From Heligmosomoides polygyrus polygyrus (taxonomy: Eukaryota > Nematoda > Chromadorea > Rhabditida > Heligmosomidae), in NCBI GenBank assembly GCA_947396885.1, contig OX377201.1:6496934-6560933 (forward strand): a stretch of 64,000 nucleotides of DNA, written 5' to 3'. Below, piece by piece: positions 51,105 to 62,605 of this stretch. The translations under genes were made by a program, and so were the position numbers. The number at the start of each line of letters is the position of its first letter. Within the stretch, counting starts at the first letter, position 1. The notes under the pieces were generated by a model. That model saw only the letters and a list, made by a program, of their open reading frames with translations, ran no database searches and was not told where the DNA came from.

Positions 51105-51428
51105 GTTCATGTCGCGAAGATGGGCAGCATTGAGAGGTGGGAACACGTCCGCCAATCAGCCAAACAGAACACCAACTGTAATCATAAGCCAATTAGAGCA
51201 CAGAGAGCATATACGCCCTCTCCTACGTAATGGCCTCCACTCGATGCGGCCTCATTTGCTGCGCGTTCCCACGTCCACAGCATGAACCTTTTAGGGCATG
51301 GACGTATGTGCATTGAGAAAAGGTGTATATGGTCTAAACCCTGATTGGTTGACGTTGTTCGATCCTGCTCGAATATGATTGGCAGGCGCGTTCCCGCCTC
51401 CGAATGCTGCCTACCTTCACGACATGGA
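51105..51428. mobile_element. MITE with CATGTCGCGAA termini, copy 2
   Basis: The ends ttcatgtcgcgaagatgggc and ccttcacgacatgga are inverted; the AGCATT sub-terminal word is shared with 1564-1920. It is somewhat shorter than copy 1. Confidence 0.6.
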
Positions 51429-51473
51429 CCTCAAAACCTTTAGTTCTTAAGGGGCATCTAAACTGTTGTTCAC

Positions 51474-51638
51474 CTGGGGTCATATTCATCAACGAATTGC
51501 ATAACTTTAACAGACAACTCCCAGCGGAAAACTCAGATGCTTATCGCTCACCATATCGCTTGATAAGCCGCGTTATCAGAGATTTTGGCTGTAGTTTTCT
51601 CTGTTAAATTGCTGTCAGTCGTCGGTGAATTCAGCCCC
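51474..51638. mobile_element. GGCCGGATTC palindromic MITE, diverged copy
   Basis: ggtcatattcatcaacgaat and cgtcggtgaattcagcccc are inverted. The centre caccatatcgcttgataagc matches the copies at 9301 and 59928 closely. Confidence 0.6.
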
Positions 51639-52492
51639 TGGTTGAAACTACGCATTCTATCCTACACAATGGTACCCGAACTGCATATCGAGTCGCAGAG
51701 AAGGGAATTTTAAAGAAGGCGGGAGCATTCAGAACTCCAAGCGGCGGAAACTTTCCGTTCTACCTAGTGTTAAACGGATATTTTTCCAGAGTCTTCTGAT
51801 CTTCTAATTCTTGGCTATTTCTATAGCTGGTTAGGGACAAGCTCAGCTTTCTCTGCCTAGTGGATTGTGTTTTCTATGTAGACGTAGCTTTCGTATTCCA
51901 CCTTCCCTTAAATGATCTAAGCTTCTGAGCAGACTTATTTCCATTCAAGAAAACTTCGTTAGTCTATTGCAAGCCTTAATCCACTGCGTCACAATAGGAG
52001 GAGGTCGCAGCCTAGTAGAAGCTTCAGATGGTAATTTGATCTCGGAGTCATTTGCATCGCATCAATTCTAGTACGACACTTCTATAGAAAACATGATTCT
52101 GACGACGTCTTCTCCTATACAAACACATCATCGCGCTTCTGTGTCCGCCCTTTTGTTGGAGTTTCCCTCAAGAATCCGAATTCAGCTTCTTCTCTTCTAT
52201 TAGTCAGTGTTCAACAGCAGGAGGACAACCTTCTCAGTACCGCGTCTCATACATCGACTCGGTCCGTCTGAGATAGTACCATCTACGGAATTGTTCTACA
52301 CTTCCTAGAGAAGCAGCAGTTACTATCAGAATCGGAGAGTGCGCAGTTTCACTACGGGCCAACCTCCTGCTGTTGTCGTCGAATTTCAATGCGAGATCAC
52401 CTCGACTCTCCAAGGCCGGGGCGTGTTCGCTCCGCAATGGTGGGTTTTTCTGGAGGGTACTTGATTTCTGCTCAGTTCCTGTTCTACGGATG
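51639..52492. other. No gene confirmed
   Basis: A minus-strand open frame (52234-52518) has no recognised domain. Its neighbourhood is otherwise unremarkable. Confidence 0.4.
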
Positions 52493-52572
52493 CGAGGTAG
52501 CGCAGTCGGATGAGACACCGGCTGTCAGATGCACCTAAACCGAGGCTCATAGTTCGGCTTATCCGCCTATTT
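52493..52572 (+). mobile_element. SINE-1 5' fragment
   Basis: gaggtagcgcagtcggatga and the decayed B box catagttcggcttatcc. Confidence 0.65.
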
Positions 52573-52584
52573 TATGATAAGAAG

Positions 52585-52876
52585 AAAGGATAAAGGACGG
52601 CATCACTCAATTCGTTTTGGGATGCGCCACGCATTCTACTTTTATGGTATGTCGTGGAGGAGACTTGAATGGGTATCTGGCCATGCAATGACATTCGGTG
52701 ACCAGACACTGAACAAATTAACGCTTTTTGCTTTCCAGACAACTCTGGTACCAATTCACCGATCTGACCCTAGAGAGATGGAAGACATGGTTGATCTGGG
52801 TGGAGAAATCCGAACGATGAACCTGGCATAGGGTGCACGCGACAGCCAGCATCTCCTCCGATTGTGCTATATGCGC
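52585..52876 (-). mobile_element. SINE-1 copy, full length
   Basis: Full length, with a diverged A box (gattgtgctatatgcgcc at the right edge). It lies just downstream of the SINE fragment at 52493. Confidence 0.85.
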
Positions 52877-53452
52877 CGTTTTACTTTGTTTTTATTTTTT
52901 ATTTGAATGCTGAGATGAAATTACAAACAAAAAAGAAACAACTACAGAAAGTGAATAGATAAATTTGAAACACTGGTGCACACTCTAAAGTTTTTTTTTC
53001 ATTTTATTGATATTCTATTTTATTATTGCTACTTATCATCTCGTTACATATTGGAAAACCGTTCAAGAATTTACGCAATAGAGATTTTTGAATTTTTATT
53101 TTGAATTCTGTTATTGCGAGCTGAGAATGAACGAGCCTATATGTGTGGCTGACGTGATCCCCAAGGGACTAAGCGCCTTGGATTCGAGATTCGTGTACAC
53201 AGATTGCCGCCGTTCGTTTACCTAAATTCTCGGACGCATCCTCCTCTCCTCTGTCGTCGTTATTTTTATTTTTATTTATTTTGTTTAAATGGAACCGAAG
53301 AACGTGATAGCCGCAGAGAAGGCATTCATTGACTTTGAGATCATCATTCCTTGGAAGGAGAAAGTTATGTTATCATCTTCAAGAACTTGGTGCTTTTTCA
53401 TTCTTGAAAACTGCTACTTTGATAATTATTTATCTATTTATTTATTTATTTA
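52877..53452. other. AT-rich, no gene seen
   Basis: TTTATT runs at about 52880, 53265 and 53430; unrecognised otherwise. Confidence 0.5.
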
Positions 53453-53485
53453 GGGGACGTGTTGCGCAGTCGGAGGAGGCGCAAA
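53453..53485 (+). mobile_element. SINE-1 5' fragment
   Basis: gacgtgttgcgcagtcggag directly follows a (TTTA)n run, as another SINE fragment does at 20518. Confidence 0.55.
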
Positions 53486-53557
53486 CTTCTGAGAAGAAAG
53501 TAGCATTAATGCACAGTGCAAGTTGAATTGTTACTTAATATTAGAAAAATAGTAAAA

Positions 53558-53590
53558 CAAAACGCTGAGAACTTTCCGGACAACCTGATA
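53558..53590 (+). mobile_element. Solo mariner inverted repeat
   Basis: aacgctgagaactttccgga and caacctgata match the right end of the mariner at 46380-46956. No internal sequence is attached. Confidence 0.6.
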
Positions 53591-53632
53591 TATCTCTCCC
53601 TCCAGGTTAACCTCCACCTATAGTTCCATCGG

Positions 53633-53905
53633 ACGCGTGTAGTGCAGTCGGAGGAGGTGCCGGCTATCGCGTGTACCCGATATCAGGTCCTTGATTCGGA
53701 TTTCCCGCCCAGGCCAACCAAGTCTTCCATCCCTCGGGGGTTGGTACCACAATTATCTGGGTAGGATAAAGCGCTGACTTTGTTCATTGGCTGGCCAACG
53801 CAAGTCATTGTATGGCCAAATACGCTTTCATGTCGCCTCCACGAAATCCCGTAGAAGTAGAAATGCGCTGGCGCATCCCAGAAGGGATCCTTTATCCTTA
53901 TCCTA
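53633..53905 (+). mobile_element. SINE-1 copy, full length
   Basis: The boxes are good (gtagtgcagtcggaggagg; ttgattcggatttcc). GAGTAACGCCG is deleted before the tail ttatccttatcc, after which a (TTTA)n run follows (53909-53935). Confidence 0.88.
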
Positions 53906-54115
53906 TTTAATTATTTATTTATTTATTTATTTATGAAAAATGAGCAAAGTCATGAATAAAAAAGGGTCACATAGTCAAACCCTAGCATACTCAACATACA
54001 ACGAACATAGCGATAGTAAGCAAAACACAACTGACACATTCTTTGTTATAAATTCCGAATTCTGAATTGTTAAGCTCGTGCATACCTTAGGATAAATTGT
54101 GTTGTGATTTCCTGT

Positions 54116-54401
54116 TGAGTAGCGCAGTCGGAGGAGCAGCCGGCTGTTGCGTGCACCCGATACCAGGTTCTTGGTTCGGATTTTCCGCCCTGGCCAACCA
54201 ACCTTCCATTCCTCCGGGGTCGGCGCATTGGTACCAGACTTGTCTGGGAAGGATAGAGCGCTGACTTGTTCATCGGCTGGCCACCGCAAGTCATTGTATG
54301 GCTAAAAACACGTTCAAATCGCCTCCGCGACATCCAATAGAAGTAGAATGCGTGGCGCATCCCAAAGGGGATTGAGTAACGCCGTCATTTATCCTTTGTC
54401 C
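54116..54401 (+). mobile_element. SINE-1 copy, full length
   Basis: Near consensus; the 5' GCGTG is replaced by TGTTGAG. The tail is catttatcctttgtcc. Confidence 0.9.
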
Positions 54402-54554
54402 TTTGTCTATTTCCTGTTTCTTAAAAGCTAAGCTCGTGGCCGAAAACCTTTCAGGGGATTTGGACAGTTTCTGATATCGAGGCCTTTTTAAAAAATAGTT
54501 TTTATTCTATATCTTTCCACCGCATGTCTCAAGAACTCCAAAGTTGATTATAAA

Positions 54555-54843
54555 AGGATAAAGGACGGCGTTATTCAATAGATGAGATTTGGGATGCGCC
54601 ACGCATTCTATTTCTACGGGATGTCGTGGAGGTGTGTTGAATGCGTACGGGTCCATAAAATGACTGCGGTGGCCAGCCAATGAAGAAGTTAGCGCTCTGT
54701 CTTTCGCAGACAAGTCCGGTACCGATTCAACGACCTCAGAGGGATGGAAGGCTTGGTTGGCCTGGGCGGGAAATCCGAACCGGGAACCTGGTATCAGGTG
54801 CAGGCGACAGTCGGCGCCTCCTCCGACTGCGCTCCACGCCCCC
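54555..54843 (-). mobile_element. SINE-1 copy, full length
   Basis: Near consensus; a 4-bp insertion (gatg) lies beside the GGGATG tail block and the A box reads gctccacg. Confidence 0.9.
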
Positions 54844-55130
54844 AAAGTTGATTATATCAAGCTGAATGTAAGCCTATCTTCGGTTAACTGATCGTTGTAG
54901 GCATTTCACTGGGCGTGCTCGGATTCTAGAGATGGTCGAGCGGTCTTCGCCTTCCGGTCAATTGCCTTTTATGTTTACTGCAGGCAATACTGATGGAACG
55001 GTTAGCAAATCGGCCTTATGGGGCGAAAAGACTGCTCGTATACCATACCGCCTCGAGAAGTCGACATTCGGGACATTGAAATCAGATAAAGCTAAAGAGG
55101 ATGATTTCTTCTCTGGTAATAATTCTTCCA
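54844..55130. other. No gene seen
   Basis: Short unrecognised gap. Confidence 0.45.
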
Positions 55131-55297
55131 GGGCCCGGATTCATCAACAATTAAACCCGCGGATATAAGTGGTATAAGGGGTACAGATAACATAAGAGTC
55201 AGGTCGAGATTTGGCAAGAGTCAGAGATGCAGGCTTCACCGTGGGTATCTCTATCCCTTATACCCGCGGGTTAGTCGTTTCATGAATCCGGCCCCAG
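55131..55297. mobile_element. GGCCGGATTC palindromic MITE, variant
   Basis: Termini gggcccggattcatcaac and catgaatccggcccc are shared with 9301 and 59928, but the internal arms differ (acccgcggatataag / cttatacccgcgggt). The flanking CAG on both sides may be a 3-bp duplication. Confidence 0.65.
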
Positions 55298-55334
55298 GGA
55301 GGTCATAGAAATCTCAGAAAGTTACACTGATATA

Positions 55335-55875
55335 CAGGGTGTCTCAAAAAAATGTATACACTGTCAGCAAGCCGATAACTTTGCTCACAGATAAGGAACC
55401 AAAGAAGTTAAAGGTTCATACGAAAGCTTAAGAAAATAGAAATTTTCCGATGTATGAGCGGTATGGAGTGCGTTATGCACTCGTCTGAAATTTTGCATTT
55501 TACACTCGATTGATTGCGCTTCTATTTAATACATGTTCTAATTTCTTCACAAAATAGCCGTTTTGATTTATTTGTGCTTTTTTTGAGATTTAAAACTTGA
55601 AAGCACACTATGGCGAAAAATGCAGGGTATCTTAGAAAATGCAGGTACTATGTGAATGGTTCTAACATTGCTGCTACTGAAGCTTTGAAGACGTTTGAGA
55701 GTCATTTGAATGCACTAGATAACAAAATTTATTCAACGTGCAAATAGTCAAGATTGCGCCATGCACTCGTCTAAAACCTTACATATCAGACACTGTTGAT
55801 TGTGCATGGGCTGAATGCTTGTCACAATCTTGTTACTACTTGGCCAGATTAACCTGCGCTGTGCTTCGTTTAAGC
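55335..55875. mobile_element. GTGTCTC-type foldback, left arm only
   Basis: The inverted repeat cagggtgtctcaaaaaaatg (TA before it) begins an arm of about 540 bp that matches the inverse of 59100-59643. No right arm of its own is found here; the SINE fragment at 55905 starts just past its end. Confidence 0.7.
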
Positions 55876-55904
55876 GTTTAGAACTTTACGGTCACGTCAC
55901 ACAA

Positions 55905-56107
55905 AAAAGACCAACCAACCCTTCTATCTTTCCGGAGCAGGTGAATTCGTACCGGAGTTGTCTGAGAAGGGTAACACGCTGACTTGTTGCTGAGCGACGC
56001 AAGTCATATATGACCAACTACGCATCCAAATCCCCCACGACATCCCGTAGATGTCGAATGCGTGGCGCATCCCAAGAAGGATCGAGTAACGCCGTCCTTC
56101 ATTCTTT
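55905..56107 (+). mobile_element. SINE-1 copy lacking its head
   Basis: It begins at accaaccaacccttctatct and runs to cgccgtccttcattc. The tRNA part is absent. Confidence 0.75.
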
Positions 56108-56154
56108 ATGTCAATATATTCAGTTTGATAAAACTCTTCCAGATTATGCATTTC

Positions 56155-56232
56155 GGCGCGAGATAGCTCAGTCAAAGGAGACGCAGAATATCTCATCCAC
56201 CTTAATTGAGGTCTTTGGTTCGGATCCCGCTA
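56155..56232 (+). ncRNA. tRNA-like sequence
   Basis: An A-box-like gatagctcagtcaaagg and a B-box-like tttggttcggatccc are spaced as in a tRNA gene. The acceptor stem does not close, so it is a tRNA-derived relic, perhaps the head of another SINE. Confidence 0.4.
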
Positions 56233-56344
56233 CCAATTCCTCCATTAGTGTAGTTTGTAGTTAGTGGTGATTTGTAAACACTAAAAAACAAGAAACAAAA
56301 AGTAAAACAAAATAAATCGCTCATCGAGTCGTAATATTAACTAA

Positions 56345-56430
56345 TTGCATGTATAGGGCAAACGAGCTCTCAAATTGCTTCCACGATATTCCTCAGGGGT
56401 AAAATGCATGGCGCATACTTCAGAAGTATT
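56345..56430 (+). mobile_element. SINE-1 3' fragment
   Basis: cttccacgatattcctcagg and aaaatgcatggcgcat. Confidence 0.55.
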
Positions 56431-57304
56431 TCCAAAAGAGTACCTATCTTTCAATTTTTACTCTATTTGGTTATCAACTCGGGTTTATTATCCACCTTTT
56501 TACTTTTGTTTTTCTCTGCTACCGTATTTTATTTCATTTTTGCTCGCTAAGTGTTTAAATCATTTTTACTTTATTTGGTTATGAACTTCAGTTTAGTAGG
56601 TGTTTAAATTATTTAAATATTATATTGAAGTTTAAATCGCATATTGTTTGAAGTCACCATATGTTTCGTTCGATTCCATATTGCTTCGTTTTCGATGACG
56701 CTTACAAACGTAATCAAGGTTACATAATCCTAATTACCCATACCAAAAAAACCAAGCTGATATTTGAAGTCTTCCGTTTTCTCCTCACTTTCTTCTTTTT
56801 TTCTTTCTCTAATTTTCTTAATGTCCAGTTTTTTTTTGCTTCTTCATCGTGTTTGTTTTCTAGAAAATTTTCCTCTTTGTTATAATTCCCACGTCGATTT
56901 TTATCGTCTATTTTTTGTTTTCTACGATAACGATGTTAAAGGCTTTCTGGTAGTTCCTTTCATTTTCGCTAAGATATTTTCATGTTTTCAAAGCTGACTA
57001 TGGTTCGAAAGGCTAGAAGTACAGAGCACTAAGGTTTAAAAATTCAAAATACTAGTTCTTGTGCCTCTTCATGATCCCGTAAGAATCGTTCAGCCCATAA
57101 GTGAAAGAGATCCAGCGCTGAGAATGGACTCTGGTAAGTGCTCTGGCTGAGAGTAATGCGCGTGCCGTCGATTCGACGAAATTTGACCGTCTCGTGTCGA
57201 ATTACACAATGTTCCGGCACGCTATAAACGAATTTGAGGACGAAACAGTAGATATGAGGTCAGAAATCAGAGGAGTCAATGTCCAGAAAAGCAGCTCCAA
57301 GGAT
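56431..57304. other. AT-rich, no gene seen
   Basis: T-rich and hydrophobic-coding by chance; nothing recognised. Confidence 0.5.
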
Positions 57305-57430
57305 GGGCCATGCATTCCACTTAAAGTGGATATCACGTTGAACACTTTGAACGCGTGTTTGACTTCTCCAATGGCTTGCTAACGTACATAGCCGATAGGA
57401 AGTCAGTGTTTCTTTGCTTCCGATAGGTTT
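57305..57430 (-). mobile_element. SINE-1 3' fragment, diverged
   Basis: gggccatgcattccacttaa, gaacgcgtgtttgacttctc and agccgataggaagtcagtg match the 3' half in order. Confidence 0.5.
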
Positions 57431-57599
57431 TAAAGTCGTTTTGCTTCATCCTTGTATTCACTTCCACCGACTGGTCTAGAATACTTACTTTGACTCTTCG
57501 ATGGTCCTTTTGTCGGCTGGAGGTCTTCTCAGCGGGGACCACAACTCTTCCAGACCGCTCGATCTCTGGCTGCTTGCATCCAGTGAGGCAGACTTCGCT

Positions 57600-58140
57600 C
57601 TCTGAAAGATCTTGAGAATGGTCTCTCGGGAGCCATTCTGTGACACGGAGACTCCATCTATCGTCCTTTCGTCGAAGCAGGTGTCCGGCCCAGCGATATT
57701 TGGACTTCTTCATGTACTGCAGCGGGTCTGCTAATTGCGACTTTTCCCTTAGCTCCGAGCTTCTTGCAGTTGCTGACGAAGGCTTGTCCTCAGAAGACAT
57801 CTCTCCAGTGCACGATGCGTAGTTTGCATCGCTCTGGCGAATGTCTTGTTGTCGGGCCAGGTTTCCGTCGCGTAACACATCGCAGGCAGTACGGAGGCGT
57901 TGAATATCGAGGCCCTGAGGCCGGCTCCTTGACCTGATCGGTGAGCTCGCGAATCGAACTGAAGGCTGCCCATGCTGCGCGTCTCCTGCGGGCAATTTCA
58001 GGAGCGAGGGCGTTATCCATGTTCAGCTCTCTTCCCAGATAGACGTAGGAGTCGACCTGTTGCAGAGCGACTCCATTTAACCTTACGAGTCCCGTGCCAC
58101 ACACTGGTTGACCATAAACCGCATTTTAAACATATTCATG
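57600..58140 (-). pseudogene. RTE-like LINE reverse transcriptase relic
   Basis: The minus strand gives NMFKMRFMVNQCVARD, VDSYVYLGRELNMDNALAPE, LPAMCYATETWPDNKTF, THRALERCLLRTSLRQQ and YRWAGHLLRRKDDRW in order, split by frameshifts. These match the C-terminal RT/thumb region of the LINE at 30030-31690. Similarity stops after TEWLPRD. Confidence 0.72.
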
Positions 58141-58288
58141 TCTAATCGCTTCTATTCTAGACCGAATTGTATTGAACTGGTCTAGAATAGAAACGATAAC
58201 GAACGATTAAGCACATGACTGGCGCATCCACTGACTGTGCTACATGGCCTCCATTATCACCTATTTTTATCTAGTTATTTTTTCGAAC

Positions 58289-58510
58289 ACGTGTGGCGCA
58301 GTCGGAGGAGGTGACGGCTGTCGCATGCATCCGATACCAGGTTCCTGGTTCGGATTTCCTGCCCAGACCAACCAAACCTTCTATGCAGCCGAAGTCGGTG
58401 AATTGGTACCAGACTTGTCTGGGAAGGATGAAGCGCTGACTCGTTCATCGGCTGGCCACCGCAAGTTATTGCATGGCCGAATACGCCTTCAAATCGCCTC
58501 CACGATACCA
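58289..58510 (+). mobile_element. SINE-1 copy, tail cut
   Basis: Intact head (cgtgtggcgcagtcggagg) and body; sequence is lost after cctccacgatacca, exactly where the foldback arm at 58511 begins. Confidence 0.85.
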
Positions 58511-59643
58511 CGATTGTAGAGGTAGAGAGTGGTATGGATTGCTCCATGCCCCGCCTGAAAAAAAGCATTTCAGACTCGACTGATTGTGTTTCGCTTGAAT
58601 ACTTGTTATAGTTCTCCCAAAAGTGGCCATTTTCATTGATTTGTGTTGTTTTTTCAAGATATAAAACTTAAAAACACACTATGAGTTGCAAAAAGTGCAG
58701 GGCACCCTAAAAAATGAAGGTACTATGTGAAAGGTTGTAACATTGCTGCTACTGAATCTTTTGAGAATGTTTGAGACCCATATGAAAGCAAAGGTAACAG
58801 CACAGGGTGTGCCGTGTAAATAGTCAAGATTACGCCGTGCCCCTGTCTGAAACCTTGCAATTCAGGCACAATTGATTCTGCATTTACCGAATGCTTGTTA
58901 CAATCTTGTTTCTTCTTGAAACTTTAACCTGTGCTGTGCTTTTTTAACGTTTTCGCCAGTAGCTGCAACCATGCCGACTAACCTCTTCATTCAGCTTGAA
59001 TGTTGCTTCATCATTCTAAAGAGTCCATCGTGGAAAATAGGGTGCTGCTCTCATTTAAACTGTGCAATCAGTAAACTCGCATGTCGCGTGTATAAACTTT
59101 AAAAGAAGCACAGTATAGGTTAATCAGGCCAAGTAGTAACAAGATTGTAACAAGCATTCAGCCCATGCACAATCAATCGAGTCTGAAATGCAAGGTTTTA
59201 GGCGGAGGAGTGCCGCAATCTTAACTATTTGCACGCTTTAGAAATTCCGTTACCCTGTGCTTTTATATAAGTCTCAGACATTTTTAAGTGCTTCACTACC
59301 AGCAATGTTAGAACTTTTCAAACAGTACCTGCGTTTTTTAGGATCCCAGTTTTCCATTTCCACAAACAGTAGTGTGTTCTTAAGTTTAAAACTTTAAAAA
59401 AGCTGAAATCTATCTATCCAGCCACTATGTGGAAAAATTATAACAAGTATTTAGGCGAAACACAATCAATCGGGTCTGAAATGTAAGGTTTCAGGCAGAG
59501 GCATGGCGCATTCCATACCACTTATACTTAAGGAAATTTCTATCCTCTTAGGCTTTTATTTGACTCTTTGCCTTCTTCAGTAGCTTTATTGTGAGCAAAG
59601 TTATCACCTTTGAAACAGTGTATACATTTTTTGAGACACTCTG
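58511..59643. mobile_element. GTGTCTC-type foldback, right end intact
   Basis: The left arm (58511-58935, missing its outermost 125 bp) and right arm (59100-59643) match in inverse order, around a 160-bp unique centre. The right inverted repeat (cattttttgagacactctg) is followed by TA. The arms carry words such as caatcttgttac and gtaacattgctgctactgaa. Non-coding. Confidence 0.75.
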
Positions 59644-59927
59644 TATTAGCAGTCCGTTTTATAAGTACATTAACTGCTAAATCTGATTTTTTTAGTTTTT
59701 GGAGATAATACGAACTTTCCCAATGATTCAAGTTTAGTCCATAAATATTTAAGTGCACACTAATATAATCCCTCTTGAAGGGAGGTTACTTATCCTATAA
59801 AAAACACTTTGAAAGCACAAAAATAGGTCCGAACACAAACAAGGATCAATCCAGCCGTTGAAGGAATAGAGATAAGCATTGATAAGGCAACGGTTAACTG
59901 GTAAAATTGAGGAGCTTATCACTTTCT
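59644..59927. other. Short gap with a direct repeat
   Basis: ggaatagagataagcattga at about 59863 recurs as ggaatagagataagtttgaa at about 60330 inside the SINE copy at 60154. Confidence 0.4.
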
Positions 59928-60106
59928 GGGCCGGATTCACCATCGACTTACAGAGATTTAACGGAGAAATTGGAGCCGAAGTTTCTGATATCGCCAACAT
60001 TTCACCATATCGCCTGTTGATAAGCCGCGTTAATTCGCGTTTTTTTTCTCAATTTCTGCTGTAATTTCTCCGTTAAATCTCTATATGTCGTTGATGAATC
60101 CGGCCC
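59928..60106. mobile_element. GGCCGGATTC palindromic MITE, copy
   Basis: gggccggattcaccatcgac and gtcgttgatgaatccggccc bound arms that pair as in 9301-9478; caccatatcgcctgttgata is identical in both. Confidence 0.75.
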
Positions 60107-60153
60107 TTGGTTAAGGCAAAGAACTGTTTGAAGCCTTAATAGAATTCTCGTTG

Positions 60154-60507
60154 AAAAGGACAAAGGGTGGCGTTAATCAATCTCAGTTGGTGTTTGGGGT
60201 GCACCACTTATTCCACTTCTCACTCACCCCCCCCCCCTATCCTGGGTAAAATTTGAATGGGTATTTGGGCTATACAATGACTTATAGTGGTCATGCAATA
60301 AAAAAAGATCAAATCCAGTTATAGAAGGAATAGAGATAAGTTTGAATAGGGTAACGTCGGTCGTGGTCAGTGGTTTATCCCTCTATGACACGTCTAGTAG
60401 CAACTCACCGAGCCTCAATGCATTGTAGACTCGATTGGTCCGGACGGGACTCGAACCAAGAACCTCAAAACTTGACGCCTCCTCCGATTGCGCTGTCACG
60501 GGTGCCA
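60154..60507 (-). mobile_element. SINE-1 copy with insertion
   Basis: The tail and 3' block (ggacaaagggtggcgttaat) and head (right edge gattgcgctgtcacgg) are present. A 60-bp foreign piece (60305-60365) interrupts the middle, and a poly-C run lies at about 60230. Confidence 0.7.
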
Positions 60508-60844
60508 TCGTGGAAAAGAGGGAGACGAGAGCAATAGAGCATAGTGCAGTGAACAGATCTCGCGACGAAGTTCTAAGATTAGCCGTGGCTCCTCATCACG
60601 TGTTAGTTGCTTGCATGCTCTCCATTCTATATCCGCCTTTTTTCGTGTTGCTTTTTCTTTTTTTCTTTTTTTTTGTTCTCCTTTTTCTATCCTTTCAGCT
60701 TTCATCTCATCGCAGTTCTTACGGTAGAAGAGGAACTGTTTCGCGAACTGTTAGAACGGCTTCTTCTTTTGTAGAAAATTTTGGCTTTCAAAATCATTTT
60801 TTAGCGCTCTACACCTGCAATAGAGGACTGACATCAATTCACCA
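60508..60844. other. No gene seen
   Basis: T-rich run at about 60650-60690; a plus-strand open frame covering it is not convincing. Confidence 0.45.
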
Positions 60845-60948
60845 GCTCGTGAGCGGGCGGTGAACGGGTTGGGTTGGCCTGGGTTGGATCCGAACCTTGA
60901 ATCGATTCGCTGTGCTTGCGACAACTGGCACCTCCTTTCATTGCGATA
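60845..60948 (-). mobile_element. SINE-1 5' half
   Basis: ggttggcctgggttggatcc and ctggcacctcctttcattgc represent the head region; the 3' part is lost. Confidence 0.55.
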
Positions 60949-60949
60949 C

Positions 60950-61435
60950 TGATCAGATCGCGCCATGCACCCAAAAAGTTCGCTGCAACTTTTATTTGAT
61001 TTATAGATTAAATATAACTTACATGAACCATCAAAGTGACGATACGTGTGGTCTTTACAGTTGTTGGGGCATGGAGCAGTTCTTTTTGGCACTAAAAAAT
61101 GGCCGCCTTCCTGTTCTTTGAAACAATTTTCAAATCATTAATTTCTTGGGGAAATTAAAATTTTATAAAATTTCAAGAAATACGTTCACTTAGGAGGTGA
61201 ATTAAAACATCAAAGAAAATTTTGCTAAAATTTTCCTTGAACAAAAAATTATTCTAACTTTCTTGAAGAGTCTAGTTTATTGCAAATAAGGCTCATTTTG
61301 ATTTAGAAGAGTTCGTTTTGATTTCAAAAGTATTAGGCTAGCTTAGAAGACCATCAGTTTGATTTGAAAAGTGTCCAATTATTGGATATTAAAAGTGCCC
61401 AATTTGACCTGAAAATTGAATTCAACTCCGCTCTA
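60950..61435. mobile_element. TTGGACACTTTTC foldback family, right half
   Basis: The centre (gatcagatcgcgccatgcac) and right arm (ccttgaacaaaaaattattc, tttgatttgaaaagtgtcca) match the copy at 49725. The left arm is replaced by the SINE fragment at 60845. Confidence 0.6.
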
Positions 61436-61939
61436 AATCCAGAAGCATAGGGCTTCACTCTCCAGCCTTAACTCCTAATCGGAAACGTCATGGAGGTTCT
61501 GAAAGTTTTTATCCAGTGAGAAAAACTGGTTTGCGAGCGGAAATATTTCAATTGAGATGCCACTGCTCAAATCCCGCACTACTTTTGGACCAACCCGATA
61601 GGCTAAAAGGATTGCTTGGATGAGTCCAGCTAGTCAAGTGGTAAGAGAAGTTGGTCTCTTGTCGCAGTATTTCATTCAAACGATTCTCTGCCGGTCATCA
61701 GTTAGACTTCTTTGCGAACGTAAAACCACTCGTTTGTCGGTCAGGCTGCCTTCCAGCAAGAGCAGCATGAACGTCAAAATCCCATCCGACCCATCCAATT
61801 CTTCCAGCTCTGCTCTGGCTGTAAGGTCTACCCCTCGACCACTTGAGCAGCATCAAAAATCAGTGACTTGCCCGGGTTTAAACGGCGCTGACTATCGAAA
61901 TGAAAAACTTCTTTTTAAAATTAATTAGTTAAGGCACGT
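61436..61939. other. No gene seen
   Basis: A plus-strand open frame from 61620 is not recognised. Confidence 0.45.
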
Positions 61940-62125
61940 TTTACAAAGAGAGCCTCCAGAGTGGCGGTGAGCTTTTACGATGCAATTTTTACTGGTTGTA
62001 GGGCTTCTTGTGGGGAGTCCAAAACCATAGTTAATTTTTTCGGAATGCTCTTCTGTGGTCGAAAAAAGGTGCGTGGAAGCGTGAGCGTAAAGCTCATCAC
62101 GCTCTGCTGCCACCCAAACGGATAT

Positions 62126-62207
62126 GGTCGGCTGGCACAGTGGATAGCGATGTCGCCTCTCGGCAGCACCGAGTGGGTTTTACGGTTCGACCCCCGGTGT
62201 TGCCATG
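62126..62207 (+). ncRNA. tRNA-like sequence in left foldback arm
   Basis: A-box-like tggcacagtggatagcg and B-box-like ggttcgaccccc are spaced as in a tRNA gene. The block lies at the inner end of the arm, so transcription from it would run into the spacer. Confidence 0.5.
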
Positions 62208-62523
62208 GTTTTTGCACACATCGGGTCGTTATTATTATGTGCTTGCGTGGTCACAGGAGTCAACCTGTACACGATTAATGCTTTTTGTAGGTCAATGTCG
62301 TCCTTTTCTGCTTTTATTTGAGTCATCTATCAATGAATCGTATTTGCACTGTATCATTTAAACAACGATACCGTAAATGCACACAAACACGCACACTTCA
62401 CGGGATATGTCAAGAATTTGGTTTGATATCGGTAAATACTTAACACTTTCTAAAAGCATGAGTACAAATTGATTCCTGTGATCACATAATAATAATAACG
62501 ATCAGATGTGTGCAAAAACTATG

Positions 62524-62605
62524 GCGACACCGGGGCTCGAACCGCAAAACCCACTCGGTGCTGCCGAAAGGCGACATCTCTACCCACTGCGCCATCGATC
62601 ACATT
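62524..62605 (-). ncRNA. tRNA-like sequence in right foldback arm
   Basis: Better preserved than its partner: atggcgcagtgggtagag and gcggttcgagccccgg, with 5' atggcg pairing to 3' cgccat. Also directed into the spacer. Confidence 0.55.

Noticed and set aside
56661..56997. Hydrophobic open frames resembling membrane protein
   Set aside because: They come from T-rich DNA, with overlapping frames and no start or splice support.
60435..60863. 142-codon plus-strand frame
   Set aside because: It combines the head of a SINE, a T-rich run giving hydrophobic residues and unrelated DNA; no homology.
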